This document shows positions 8,781 through 16,196 of a DNA stretch of 25,897 bases, in pieces; the first letter of the stretch is position 1; every line of letters begins with the position of its first letter. The translations under genes and the position numbers were made by a program. The notes under the pieces were generated by a model. It was not told the DNA's origin. It saw only the letters and a list, made by a program, of their open reading frames with translations, and made no database searches. The stretch spans positions 1 through 25,897 of the forward strand of contig CAXAVH010000032.1 of assembly GCA_963972105.1 (NCBI GenBank). The letters run 5' to 3'. The DNA is from NZQO01 sp002693605 (GTDB lineage: Bacteria; Bacteroidota; Bacteroidia; Flavobacteriales; Flavobacteriaceae).

Positions 8781-9548
8781 ATGTTGATTGATACGCACAC
8801 CCATCTTTACAGCGACGCCTTTCAGGAAGATCGCGATGCCATGGTTAAAAGGGCGATTGCGGCTGGGGTGGAAAAATTCTTTCTGCCCGCCATCGATGCT
8901 GGTCACACCGCTGCTATGTATGAACTGGAGAAAGCCTATCCCGAGCGCGTGCATTTAATGATGGGGCTGCACCCAACCTCGGTCAAGGAAGACTACGAAG
9001 CGCAATTGCGCCACGTAGAGCAACAGTTCGAGGAACGATCATTCTACGCCGTAGGCGAGATAGGGATTGACTTGTATTGGGATGCGAGTACGTTGGATAT
9101 CCAGAAAAAGGCATTTAAACATCAAATTAGGTTAGCCAAGAAATTCGGTCTCCCCATCGTAATCCATTGCCGCGATGCCTTCGCCGAAATTTTCGAGGTA
9201 CTGGAAACAGAACGGGACGAAAAGTTGTTTGGAATTTTCCACTGCTTTACGGGCACCATTGAAGATGCAAGAAGGGCGATTTCCTTCGGAATGAAGCTGG
9301 GCATTGGCGGGGTGGTCACCTTCAAAAATGGAAAAATAGAGCAATTTTTAGATCAAATTCCACTTGAGCACGTAGTGCTGGAAACCGATTCGCCCTACCT
9401 AGCGCCGGCCCCGTATCGCGGGAAGCGCAATGAGAGTAGCTACCTTTCGCTCATTTGCGGTAAGGTGGCCCAGGTCTATAAGATTTCAGAAGAAGAAGTG
9501 GCAAGACGAACAACGGAAAATGCGAGACAGGTTTTTGGCCTTCGGTAA
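8781..9548 (+). CDS. TatD-family metal-dependent DNase/hydrolase
   Basis: Metal-dependent nuclease of the amidohydrolase-like TIM-barrel superfamily, 255 aa from this start. Metal ligands are seen in DTHTHLY near the N-terminus, GEIGID, IVIHCRDAF, FHCFTG and the closing ETDSPYLAP. An earlier in-frame ATG exists at 8763. I prefer 8781, because family members begin right at M(L)IDTHTH and because a promoter -7 element (8768-8775) lies over the earlier ATG. With that promoter the mRNA would start at or next to this ATG, so it may be leaderless. ansA follows after 41 bases on the same strand, so the two are probably co-transcribed. Roles proposed for the family include DNA repair and quality control; nothing here narrows that. 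Confidence 0.93.
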   Translation: MLIDTHTHLYSDAFQEDRDAMVKRAIAAGVEKFFLPAIDAGHTAAMYELEKAYPERVHLMMGLHPTSVKEDYEAQLRHVEQQFEERSFYAVGEIGIDLYWDASTLDIQKKAFKHQIRLAKKFGLPIVIHCRDAFAEIFEVLETERDEKLFGIFHCFTGTIEDARRAISFGMKLGIGGVVTFKNGKIEQFLDQIPLEHVVLETDSPYLAPAPYRGKRNESSYLSLICGKVAQVYKISEEEVARRTTENARQVFGLR

Positions 9549-9589
9549 TTTCCTCGGAAATTGGATAAGGTTCAACAGAAAGTAGCACT

Positions 9590-10618
9590 ATGAGCAAACA
9601 GCCGCACATATTATTGATTTATACCGGGGGTACCATAGGTATGATCAAGGATTTTGAAACGGGCGCCCTTCGCAATTTCAATTTCGATGAGCTCCTGGAG
9701 CACATCCCGGAATTGAAGCTGTTGGATTGCACGATTGAAACCACGAGTTTCAAGGAGCCTATCGACAGCAGTAACATGAACCCCAATTATTGGGTGCAAA
9801 TTGCCACCCTTATTGAGGATAACTATGAGACGTTCGACGGGTTCGTCGTCCTCCACGGTAGCGATACTATGTCCTATACTGCCTCTGCCCTTAGCTTTAT
9901 GCTGGAAAACTTGAATAAGCCGGTAGTTTTTACGGGCTCGCAATTGCCCATTGGCGATTTACGGACCGATGCCAAGGAAAATTTAATTACCTCAATACAA
10001 ATAGCCAGCCTTCGCGATAAGGGATATCCCAAAATTACGGAAGTGTGCCTGTATTTCGAATACAAGCTGTACCGGGCCAACCGTACCACAAAGATTAACG
10101 CCGACCATTTCGAGGCGTTCGCCTCGCTGAACTACCCGGCCCTTGCCGAAAGTGGCGTGTACCTGGTAGTTAATGATGATGCGCTCTATAGGCCCAACCG
10201 AAGAAAGAAGCTGAAGGTTCACAAGCAGTTGGAGTCCAATATAGTCTTGCTGAAGATGTTCCCGGGCATCGACAAGACCACCGTAGAGTATATTTTGGAC
10301 TATCCCGAAATGAAGGGGCTCATTATCGAGACATACGGAAGCGGCAACGTGACCAATAAACCTTGGTTCCTCTCGGCCCTAAGAAATGTGATAAAGAAGG
10401 GGGTGCCCGTCGTTAACGTTACCCAGTGTTCAGGGGGCGGGGTCATTATGGGGCTGTACGAAACTAGCGTCGCCCTGAAGAAAATGGGGGTGGTGTCTGG
10501 AAAGGACGCCACTACCGAGGCAGCCTTGGCAAAATTAATGTACTTATTGGGCCAGAAAATTTCGCCTAATAGCTTCAAAACCATATTTGAAACCTCGCTG
10601 CGCGGGGAAATGCTGTAA
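9590..10618 (+). CDS. ansA: Type I (cytoplasmic) L-asparaginase
   Basis: Hydrolyses L-asparagine to aspartate and ammonia. 342 aa with no signal peptide, matching the cytoplasmic type I enzyme. The first active-site block is YTGGTIGM (nucleophile Thr at residue 15). The second is HGSDTMSYTASALSFML (S91, D92), followed by TGSQLP. The active-site lysine is K168 in NRTTK. In the E. coli type I enzyme the second block reads GTDTM, so a Ser replaces the second catalytic Thr here; the hydroxyl is kept. It sits 41 bases after tatD, probably in the same transcript. No hairpin terminator follows; a T-rich run occurs at about 10648-10658. Confidence 0.94.
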   Translation: MSKQPHILLIYTGGTIGMIKDFETGALRNFNFDELLEHIPELKLLDCTIETTSFKEPIDSSNMNPNYWVQIATLIEDNYETFDGFVVLHGSDTMSYTASALSFMLENLNKPVVFTGSQLPIGDLRTDAKENLITSIQIASLRDKGYPKITEVCLYFEYKLYRANRTTKINADHFEAFASLNYPALAESGVYLVVNDDALYRPNRRKKLKVHKQLESNIVLLKMFPGIDKTTVEYILDYPEMKGLIIETYGSGNVTNKPWFLSALRNVIKKGVPVVNVTQCSGGGVIMGLYETSVALKKMGVVSGKDATTEAALAKLMYLLGQKISPNSFKTIFETSLRGEML

Positions 10619-10696
10619 AATAAACCCTTTAAATATTTTATCAGCTTATTTTTTTTTTGTTATTTGGCAATCCTTTTACGGGGGTGTCAGAAATTT

Positions 10697-10784
10697 AGAG
10701 AGGTGGCCGAGTGGTCGAAGGCGCACGCCTGGAAAGTGTGTATACCCTAACCGGGTATCGAGGGTTCGAATCCCTTCCTCTCTG
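10697..10784 (+). tRNA. tRNA-Ser (anticodon GGA)
   Basis: An 88-base class II tRNA. The 7-bp acceptor stem is perfect (AGAGAGG 10697-10703 with CCTCTCT 10777-10783) with G discriminator. The D-stem is GCC/GGC. The anticodon stem is CACGC/GTGTG with loop CTGGAAA, placing GGA at 10731-10733. The long variable arm TATACCC/GGGTATC is diagnostic of Ser or Leu, and the T-loop is TTCGAAT. It reads UCC and UCU codons. The 3' CCA is not encoded; CTA follows instead. Confidence 0.97.
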
Positions 10785-10794
10785 CTAAATAATC

Positions 10795-10826
10795 TTGGAG
10801 ATTAACTATTTTATTTCATATCTTTA
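10795..10826 (+). promoter_or_regulatory. Predicted promoter of the exbB-exbD operon
   Basis: TTG at 10795-10797, a 21-base spacer, and TATCTTTA at 10819-10826 (7 of 8 to TAnnTTTG). The spacing fits the Bacteroidota consensus. It starts only 10 bases after the tRNA-Ser gene and predicts a leader of about 30 bases before the exbB ATG at 10863. Confidence 0.6.
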
Positions 10827-10862
10827 AACCTTTAACTAAAAACAAACTTTAAGTCGATAGCA

Positions 10863-11669
10863 ATGAAAAAATTATTTTCTATTATGGCAATGGCCGCAAT
10901 GGTATGTGCGGGTACAGTGAACGCAAATGCCTCAGCAGCCCAAACCCTACCAGCGAGCGCCCAGAACTTGGTGACCGCAGCCACGGTAACAATTATTCAG
11001 GATGAAGATGCAGTGGCATCAGACGGTGATACTAAAGGATGGCACCAAGAATTGAAGGAGCGTTTCGTAGAAGGTGGGCCAACCTTTATGGGAATCGTAC
11101 TCCTGTGTTTGATTCTAGGTTTGGCAATTGCCATTGAGCGAATTATCTACTTAAACCTATCTACTACCAACACCAAGAAATTGGCGCAAAACGTTGAAGA
11201 TGCCCTTAATAGCGGGGGTATCGAGGCAGCTAAGGAAGTGTGCCGCAACACCAAGGGCCCCGTTGCCTCCATCTACTACCAAGGTCTTGACCGTGCCGAC
11301 GAGAGTATCGAGGCGGCCGAGAAGGCAGTTGTTGCCTACGGCGGCGTGCAAATGGGACAGCTGGAGAAAAACGTATCGTGGATCTCCTTGTTTATTGCCT
11401 TGGCGCCTATGCTAGGTTTCATGGGTACGGTAATTGGTATGATTATCGCATTCGATAGAATTGAAGCAGCTGGTGATATGAACCCTTCGCTTGTGGCGGG
11501 TGGTATTAAGGTGGCACTTCTAACAACCGTATTCGGTTTGATCGTGGCCATTATCCTCCAAATTTTCTACAACTATATTATCGCTAAGATAGATAGCATC
11601 GTGAACAGTATGGAAGACGCCTCTATCACATTGATCGATATGTTGGTAGACTATAAAAACAAAAGATAA
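10863..11669 (+). CDS. exbB: ExbB (MotA/TolQ/ExbB proton-channel family)
   Basis: Inner-membrane proton-channel subunit that, with ExbD, powers TonB-dependent outer-membrane transport. 268 aa: a cleavable-looking N-terminal hydrophobic stretch (about 1-25, Ala-rich), a periplasmic segment, and a first channel helix (about 77-97, FMGIVLLCLILGLAIAIERI). A cytosolic loop follows, then two long helices in the C-terminal half. The helix beginning SLFIALAPMLGFMGTVIGMI is the conserved MotA/ExbB signature, and the last helix includes LLTTVFGLIVAI. A small membrane protein and two exbD genes follow in tight succession, so the cluster acts as one unit. TonB itself is not in the window. Confidence 0.95.
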   Translation: MKKLFSIMAMAAMVCAGTVNANASAAQTLPASAQNLVTAATVTIIQDEDAVASDGDTKGWHQELKERFVEGGPTFMGIVLLCLILGLAIAIERIIYLNLSTTNTKKLAQNVEDALNSGGIEAAKEVCRNTKGPVASIYYQGLDRADESIEAAEKAVVAYGGVQMGQLEKNVSWISLFIALAPMLGFMGTVIGMIIAFDRIEAAGDMNPSLVAGGIKVALLTTVFGLIVAIILQIFYNYIIAKIDSIVNSMEDASITLIDMLVDYKNKR

Positions 11670-11689
11670 ATCAAAAACAGACCAAAATA

Positions 11690-12115
11690 ATGGCTTTACA
11701 TAAAATTTTAAAAATTGTAGCAATCCTGCTAAGTGTGGCCGGAGTCATTTTCTTGGGGATGATTTTCTCCAGTGGAGATGAAGTGGTTCAAGCCACGGGC
11801 GAAGGCGTGGATGGATATCTATTCGTAGCGTATATCACCTTGGCACTAGTGTTACTCTTTGTAATCACATTCGTGCTGAAAGGCTTATTTGAAGGAAACC
11901 TGAAGCGAACCCTGCTTTCTGTAGGAGCATTTTTGGTAATCGTTCTCATAAGCTACATGCTTGCCGATGGAACCCAAATGGAAATGCGCGAAGGAGAAAT
12001 CCTAAGCGAAAGTGGGTCGAAATGGGTAGGTACAGGCTTGAATGTATTCTATATCCTTGCCGTACTGGCCATCGGTTCGATGGTTTTTAGCGGTGTTAAA
12101 AAAGTTACAAAATAA
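11690..12115 (+). CDS. Conserved four-helix membrane protein within the exb operon
   Basis: 141 aa with about four predicted transmembrane helices (roughly residues 6-26, 44-65, 75-94 and 113-135). A short periplasmic loop before the last helix carries an acidic patch (MEMREGEILSESG). I do not recognise a characterised family. It lies 20 bases after exbB, and its TAA is separated by a single base from the exbD1 ATG, so it is translated with the channel subunits. Position suggests an accessory or assembly subunit of the ExbB-ExbD machine; that is inference from context only. Confidence 0.85.
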   Translation: MALHKILKIVAILLSVAGVIFLGMIFSSGDEVVQATGEGVDGYLFVAYITLALVLLFVITFVLKGLFEGNLKRTLLSVGAFLVIVLISYMLADGTQMEMREGEILSESGSKWVGTGLNVFYILAVLAIGSMVFSGVKKVTK

Positions 12116-12116
12116 T

Positions 12117-12737
12117 ATGGCTAGACGATCATCACCAGAAGTTAATGCTGGGTCTATGGCAGACATCGCCTTCCTGCTCCTTATCTTTTTCCTGGTTACC
12201 ACCACGATTGAGAAGGACAAAGGGATTGCGAGACAATTGCCGCCCAAGCAAGACGAGCAAATCGATCCGCCAGATATTAAGAACAAGAACATTTTCATCG
12301 TATTGGTTAACAAAAACGACCAATTGCTTGTTGAAGACGAACCCATGGAAATCGGGAATCTTCGCGAAGCGGCCATTGCCTTCCTGGATAATGGTGGCGC
12401 ACCGCAAGGTAGTCCAGAATTCTGTTCTTATTGTCAAGGCGATCGCGACCCCGCCTCGTCCGATAATCCGAACAAGGCAATCATCTCGGTAAAGAGTGAC
12501 CGCTTGACGTCGTACGATATGTACATTGGCGTACAGAACGAGTTGGTGGCAGCCTATAACTTCCTTAGAAACCGGGAGTCACAGCGACTGTACGGTTGGA
12601 AGTATACCGAAGTGAAGAGTGCCCTTGCCGACGGAAGTTACAAAGGAAACGAGGAATTAGCTGAGGAACGGTTAAAGGAAATCCAAGATCTATATCCGCT
12701 GAAGCTTTCCGAAGCAGAACCAAAAAAGACCGAATAA
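12117..12737 (+). CDS. exbD: ExbD/TolR-family biopolymer transport protein, first copy
   Basis: Proton-channel partner of ExbB, 206 aa. The start is ATG 12117, one base after the preceding stop. A longer in-frame reading from 12042 would overlap the upstream gene and delete the usual short N-terminus. The single N-terminal helix (about 14-33) carries the essential channel aspartate, D16, in SMADIAFLLL. A periplasmic domain follows. It contains an insertion with a CxxC pair (C103 and C106) in a polar DPASSDNP-containing loop, not found in E. coli ExbD. The next gene is a second exbD, one base downstream. Confidence 0.93.
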   Translation: MARRSSPEVNAGSMADIAFLLLIFFLVTTTIEKDKGIARQLPPKQDEQIDPPDIKNKNIFIVLVNKNDQLLVEDEPMEIGNLREAAIAFLDNGGAPQGSPEFCSYCQGDRDPASSDNPNKAIISVKSDRLTSYDMYIGVQNELVAAYNFLRNRESQRLYGWKYTEVKSALADGSYKGNEELAEERLKEIQDLYPLKLSEAEPKKTE

Positions 12738-12738
12738 T

Positions 12739-13218
12739 ATGTCAAAATTTAAAAAGAAAAAAGGAAACGAGATTCCAGCCGTGAACACCGCGTCACTGCC
12801 CGATATCGTATTTATGCTTTTGTTCTTCTTTATGGTGGTTACCGTACTTCGGGAAAACGACCTTTTGGTTCAGAACGACCTGCCAAAGGCAGATCAGCTC
12901 GAGAAACTTGAAAAGGACCGTGCCGTGTATATTTATGCCGGGAAACCCAGCCAGCGTTACCAAGACAAATACGGTACTGAAGGTAAAATACAAATTGGCG
13001 ACAAATTTACCGATGTTAAGAGCATTGGGTTTGCGCTAACCGAAGCAAGGGAGACCTTGCGTCCAGACCTTCAGGACAAGGTAATGGTTGCGTTGAAAGT
13101 AGACGAAGATACCAATACCGGAATTGTTACCGATATTAAGGAAGAATTAAGGGAGCTGAACCTGTTGAGGATAATCTATATTACCGCACCGGGTAACCCA
13201 GTATCTAGCTTAAATTAG
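12739..13218 (+). CDS. exbD: ExbD/TolR-family biopolymer transport protein, second copy
   Basis: 159 aa. A basic N-terminus (KFKKKKGNE) is followed by one helix (about 18-38, LPDIVFMLLFFFMVV) with the conserved channel aspartate D22, then a periplasmic domain. It differs from the first copy by lacking the Cys-containing insertion. Having two ExbDs in one operon is known in flavobacteria; in Flavobacterium psychrophilum the second (exbD2) affects iron uptake and virulence. A strong terminator follows 18 bases after the stop, closing the exb operon. Confidence 0.93.
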   Translation: MSKFKKKKGNEIPAVNTASLPDIVFMLLFFFMVVTVLRENDLLVQNDLPKADQLEKLEKDRAVYIYAGKPSQRYQDKYGTEGKIQIGDKFTDVKSIGFALTEARETLRPDLQDKVMVALKVDEDTNTGIVTDIKEELRELNLLRIIYITAPGNPVSSLN

Positions 13219-13236
13219 CATATACTTGCTTAGCTT

Positions 13237-13269
13237 AAAAACGCCTTGATATTCTCAAGGCGTTTTTTT
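13237..13269 (+). terminator. Intrinsic terminator of the exbB-exbD operon
   Basis: Perfect 13-bp pairing AAAAACGCCTTGA (13237-13249) / TCAAGGCGTTTTT (13255-13267) with a TATTC loop and a 7-base T tract. It lies just after exbD2. Confidence 0.92.
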
Positions 13270-13299
13270 GTGCCCAACCGTATAATACAATTATATTTA
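13268..13299 (+). promoter_or_regulatory. Predicted promoter of the outer-membrane barrel gene
   Basis: TTG at 13268-13270 (the last bases of the terminator T tract plus G), a 21-base spacer, and TATATTTA at 13292-13299 (7 of 8 to TAnnTTTG). The gene's ATG is only 5 bases after the -7 element, so the transcript probably has little or no leader. Confidence 0.6.
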
Positions 13300-13303
13300 A
13301 CGT

Positions 13304-14020
13304 ATGGTAACACGACCTCTTACGTTGCTCTGCATAGCCCTTGTTGGCCTCTCGTACACTCAAGTGAGGGCACAGGAAATCGATTCCCTTTCAGTTGATA
13401 ATATTTATGAAGAGTATCGAGAAGACCAATTCTACCTTGGGGTTAACTACAATGTTCTGACAGACGTGCCGGGAACCGTTTCCATAAGGGGTTTATCAGG
13501 CGGGCTACAGGTGGGTTTCCTGCGGGATATGCCGGTTAATGAAAGACGTAACCTTGCTATTGCCGCTGGACTTGGGCTTACCTACGATCAATTTGGGAAC
13601 AATCTCTATATTGGTCAATTGTCTTCGGGACAGACGGTATTTCAAGTGCTGAACGAGGACGACATCGAGTTTGACAGAAATCGTTTTAGTATGGCCACCA
13701 TCGAGGTGCCCATCGAATTTAGATGGCGTACCTCTACGGCACGAACCTATAATTTCTGGAGGATATATGCCGGTTTTAGGGTGGGTTATGCCTATTGGTA
13801 CGGAGCTACCTTTAAACAGATGGATAATGAAGTTTCGCTCTCTTCTATCCCGGAGTTTGAACGGGTTCGGTTAAAGGGTACGCTCAGCTTTGGATACAAC
13901 AAGATCAATTTTTTCGCTGCCTATAGTTTCAGTCCTTTCTTTAAGGAGGCGGTTAGTGTTTCGGGGCAATCGGTCGAATTTAGAACGATTCGCGTGGGAC
14001 TCATTATCTACATACTATAG
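13304..14020 (+). CDS. Outer-membrane beta-barrel protein, PorT-like family
   Basis: 238 aa with a clear signal peptide (residues 1-24, MVTRPL... ending VRAQ). The body is made of alternating hydrophobic strands rich in Gly and aromatic residues (GGLQVGFL, RIYAGFRVGYAYWYG, GTLSFGYNKINFFAAYSF) and ends in a hydrophobic last strand (VGLIIYIL). This is an 8-10-stranded barrel of the type called OMP_b-brl_2 or PorT-like. Length fits PorT/SprT of type IX secretion, but PorT normally sits in another neighbourhood, so I do not assign that role. The stop overlaps the convergent PAP2-like gene by six bases. A signal peptide that starts at residue 1 fixes this ATG. Confidence 0.85.
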   Translation: MVTRPLTLLCIALVGLSYTQVRAQEIDSLSVDNIYEEYREDQFYLGVNYNVLTDVPGTVSIRGLSGGLQVGFLRDMPVNERRNLAIAAGLGLTYDQFGNNLYIGQLSSGQTVFQVLNEDDIEFDRNRFSMATIEVPIEFRWRTSTARTYNFWRIYAGFRVGYAYWYGATFKQMDNEVSLSSIPEFERVRLKGTLSFGYNKINFFAAYSFSPFFKEAVSVSGQSVEFRTIRVGLIIYIL

Positions 14021-14620
14021 GTAAAAATTGAACATTATTAGCTGGGGCAACATCCCTAGAAAGAATCCCACGACCAATTCTGAGCCCACGTGCGACTCGG
14101 TATGTAGCCTGCTTGAGGCTACCCATCCGTTCACAATAAAGAAGAAGGAGAGACCTATTAGTACATTGACCTCGAAGTGAATGCTCAGCCCAATTAAGAA
14201 CATGGTGACCCCGGCAATTCCCATTTGGTGTAGGCTGGCCTTGAACTTAAATATTCCCAAGATCAGTGCGCTCAGGGCCGAAAATAAAATACCCACAAAA
14301 AAATAGTACAATTCCGTCTCATCGTACGGGTCGAAAACCAATTTAACGATAAGCAATAGCAATAGGCATTGCAACATGAGAGGTATGCGGCGTTCGCGCA
14401 CTGTGTTGAGATGAATACTATCTACGGCACCGAGACTTTTCAGTAAAAAGAATAAAATGATGGGTACGATAAAGGTAAGGATGCCTATTGCCAGGAGTTT
14501 TGCCGCCACGATGTTTGGATCGGCAAAACGGGGCGAAACCATGTAATAGCTCACCACGCCTAGTAAGGGCATCAGTAAGGGGTGAAAGAGGTACGCACCG
14601 GCCCGTAAAAAGTAGTTCAT
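14015..14620 (-). CDS. PAP2-like integral membrane protein
   Basis: 201-aa polytopic membrane protein with about six helices. It resembles the phosphatidic acid phosphatase 2 fold. The C-terminal block SRLHTESHVGSE fits SR-x5-H-x3-D with Glu in the last place. RERRIP and KASLH sit where the KxxxxxxRP and PSGH motifs would lie, but both are degenerate. It may therefore be a divergent lipid-phosphate phosphatase or a fold-only relative. Its ATG overlaps the rpoN stop by one base (TAATG), so translation is coupled to sigma-54. Its own stop overlaps the convergent barrel gene. Existence of the gene is sure; function is not. Confidence 0.8.
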   Translation of the reverse strand: MNYFLRAGAYLFHPLLMPLLGVVSYYMVSPRFADPNIVAAKLLAIGILTFIVPIILFFLLKSLGAVDSIHLNTVRERRIPLMLQCLLLLLIVKLVFDPYDETELYYFFVGILFSALSALILGIFKFKASLHQMGIAGVTMFLIGLSIHFEVNVLIGLSFFFIVNGWVASSRLHTESHVGSELVVGFFLGMLPQLIMFNFYL

Positions 14621-16083
14621 TATATTTCCTTTCGAAGTCGTGCTACCGGCAGGTCCAATTGCTCTCGGTACTTGGCGACGGTGCGCCGGGCAATGGGATA
14701 GCCCTTTTCCTTTAAGATTTTTGCCAATTTGTCGTCGGTATGCGGCTTGCGCTTATTTTCATCGGCAATGGTCATTTCGAGTATCTTCTTGATTTCCCGG
14801 GTAGAAACGTCTTCACCTTGGTCGTTTTTCATCGATTCGCTGAAGAATTCCTTGATCAGCTTGGTACCGTACGGGGTATCGACATATTTGCTGTTTGCCA
14901 CACGCGATACGGTCGATACGTCCATATCGATCTTATCGGCTATATCCTTTAAGATCATCGGTTTGAGCTTTCGCTCATCGCCCGTGAGAAAATATTCTTC
15001 CTGGTGCTGCATAATGGAGTTCATGGTCACGAAAAGAGTCTGCTGCCTTTGCTTGATGGCTTCAATAAACCATTTGGCCGAATCTAGCTTCTGCTTGATG
15101 AACAGAATGGCATCCTTCTGTTTTTTCGATTTTTCCTTAGTCTCCTTGTAGCCCTTCAGCATATTGGTATAATCTCTGGAAACGTGCAGTTCGGGGGCGT
15201 TACGGCCATTGAGTGTAAGGTCCAGCTCCCCATCTACGATCTTAATCGAAAAATCGGGTACCACGTGCTCCACCATGCGCGTATTACCCGAATACGTGCC
15301 GCCCGGCTTCGGATTTAGCCCTTCTATCTCGTGGATTGCGTCGCGTAGCTGGTCTTCGGAAATATCAAATTTCTGAAGTAATTTTTTGTAATGTTTTTTG
15401 GTGAAATGGTCGAAGGCGTCGTCCAGGATAGCGATAGCCAACGCTACCGGCGGCGTGGCTTCCTTCCTGCGCAACTGTATCAACAAGCATTCCTGTAGGT
15501 CCCGTGCCGCCACCCCGGCGGGGTCCAACCCTTGCACTATCTTCAGTACCTTTTCAATTTTCGCTTCGGAAGTATAGACGTTCTGCGTAAAGGCGAGGTC
15601 ATCTAAAATATCGCGCAGTTCGCGGCGAATGTAGCCGCTCTCGTCCACGCTCCCTACCAGGAAGAGCGCAATTTCGTGCTCTTCTTCATCTAGCCTATAG
15701 GTGTTGAGCTGTTGCAGCAAATGTTGGTTAAAGGACGTTCCCGAGGCGTAGGGCATTTGTTTTTCCTCGTCGTCTGCACTGTAATTGTTGGACGAAAGCT
15801 TATAGCTGGGTATCTCGTCATCGCTCAGGTATTCATCCACGTTAATTTCGTCTGCATCAATCGATTCGTTTCCGTCATCGTAATCATCTTCGTAAGTGTC
15901 GCCGTAATCATCCTCATAGGTGTCAGACTCTTCCTTGCCCCCCTCCAGGGCCGGATTTTCCTCCATTTCCTGTGATAGGCGCTGTTCAAATGCCTGGGTG
16001 GGCAACTGAATTAGCTTCATGAGCTGTATTTGCTGTGGCGACAGCTTTTGGGAAAGTTTGAAATTTAATTGTTGTTTCAGCAT
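14620..16083 (-). CDS. rpoN: RNA polymerase sigma-54 factor
   Basis: Alternative sigma factor that needs AAA+ activators. 487 aa. Region I is at the N-terminus (LNFKLSQKLSPQQIQLMKLI). A very acidic region II (about 50-95) holds a near-duplicate TYEDDYGD/TYEDDYDD. The core-binding region III follows (about 120-310), then the HTH-bearing region (TVSRVANSKYVDTPYG), and the RpoN box ARRTVAKYR (465-473) close to the C-terminus. It is separated from upstream asnS by a terminator, so it has its own transcript, shared with the PAP2-like gene through a one-base overlap. No enhancer-binding activator gene is in the window. Confidence 0.97.
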   Translation of the reverse strand: MLKQQLNFKLSQKLSPQQIQLMKLIQLPTQAFEQRLSQEMEENPALEGGKEESDTYEDDYGDTYEDDYDDGNESIDADEINVDEYLSDDEIPSYKLSSNNYSADDEEKQMPYASGTSFNQHLLQQLNTYRLDEEEHEIALFLVGSVDESGYIRRELRDILDDLAFTQNVYTSEAKIEKVLKIVQGLDPAGVAARDLQECLLIQLRRKEATPPVALAIAILDDAFDHFTKKHYKKLLQKFDISEDQLRDAIHEIEGLNPKPGGTYSGNTRMVEHVVPDFSIKIVDGELDLTLNGRNAPELHVSRDYTNMLKGYKETKEKSKKQKDAILFIKQKLDSAKWFIEAIKQRQQTLFVTMNSIMQHQEEYFLTGDERKLKPMILKDIADKIDMDVSTVSRVANSKYVDTPYGTKLIKEFFSESMKNDQGEDVSTREIKKILEMTIADENKRKPHTDDKLAKILKEKGYPIARRTVAKYREQLDLPVARLRKEI

Positions 16084-16114
16084 TTCGTGCGTGTGGTAAC
16101 GTCTATATAAAGTT

Positions 16115-16154
16115 AAAAAAAACCAGCTACTTTGCGAATAAGGTAGCTGGTTTT
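16115..16154 (-). terminator. Intrinsic terminator after asnS
   Basis: 12-bp stem AAAACCAGCTAC (16119-16130) / GTAGCTGGTTTT (16143-16154). Read on the minus strand it ends in an 8-base T run. It lies between the asnS stop (16197) and the rpoN start (16083). Confidence 0.9.
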
Positions 16155-16196
16155 ATGAAAAGGTTGTGAAAAATTGGAGTGGCAGACTGTCTTTGG

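Noticed and set aside
10641..10680. Promoter for tRNA-Ser in the T-rich run before it
   Set aside because: TTG and a TATTTG-like sequence are present, but no pair at correct spacing matches the consensus well enough.
12042..12116. Upstream extension of exbD1 to an ATG at 12042
   Set aside because: It would overlap the previous gene by 74 bases and add residues not found on ExbD proteins; ATG 12117 follows the preceding stop by one base.
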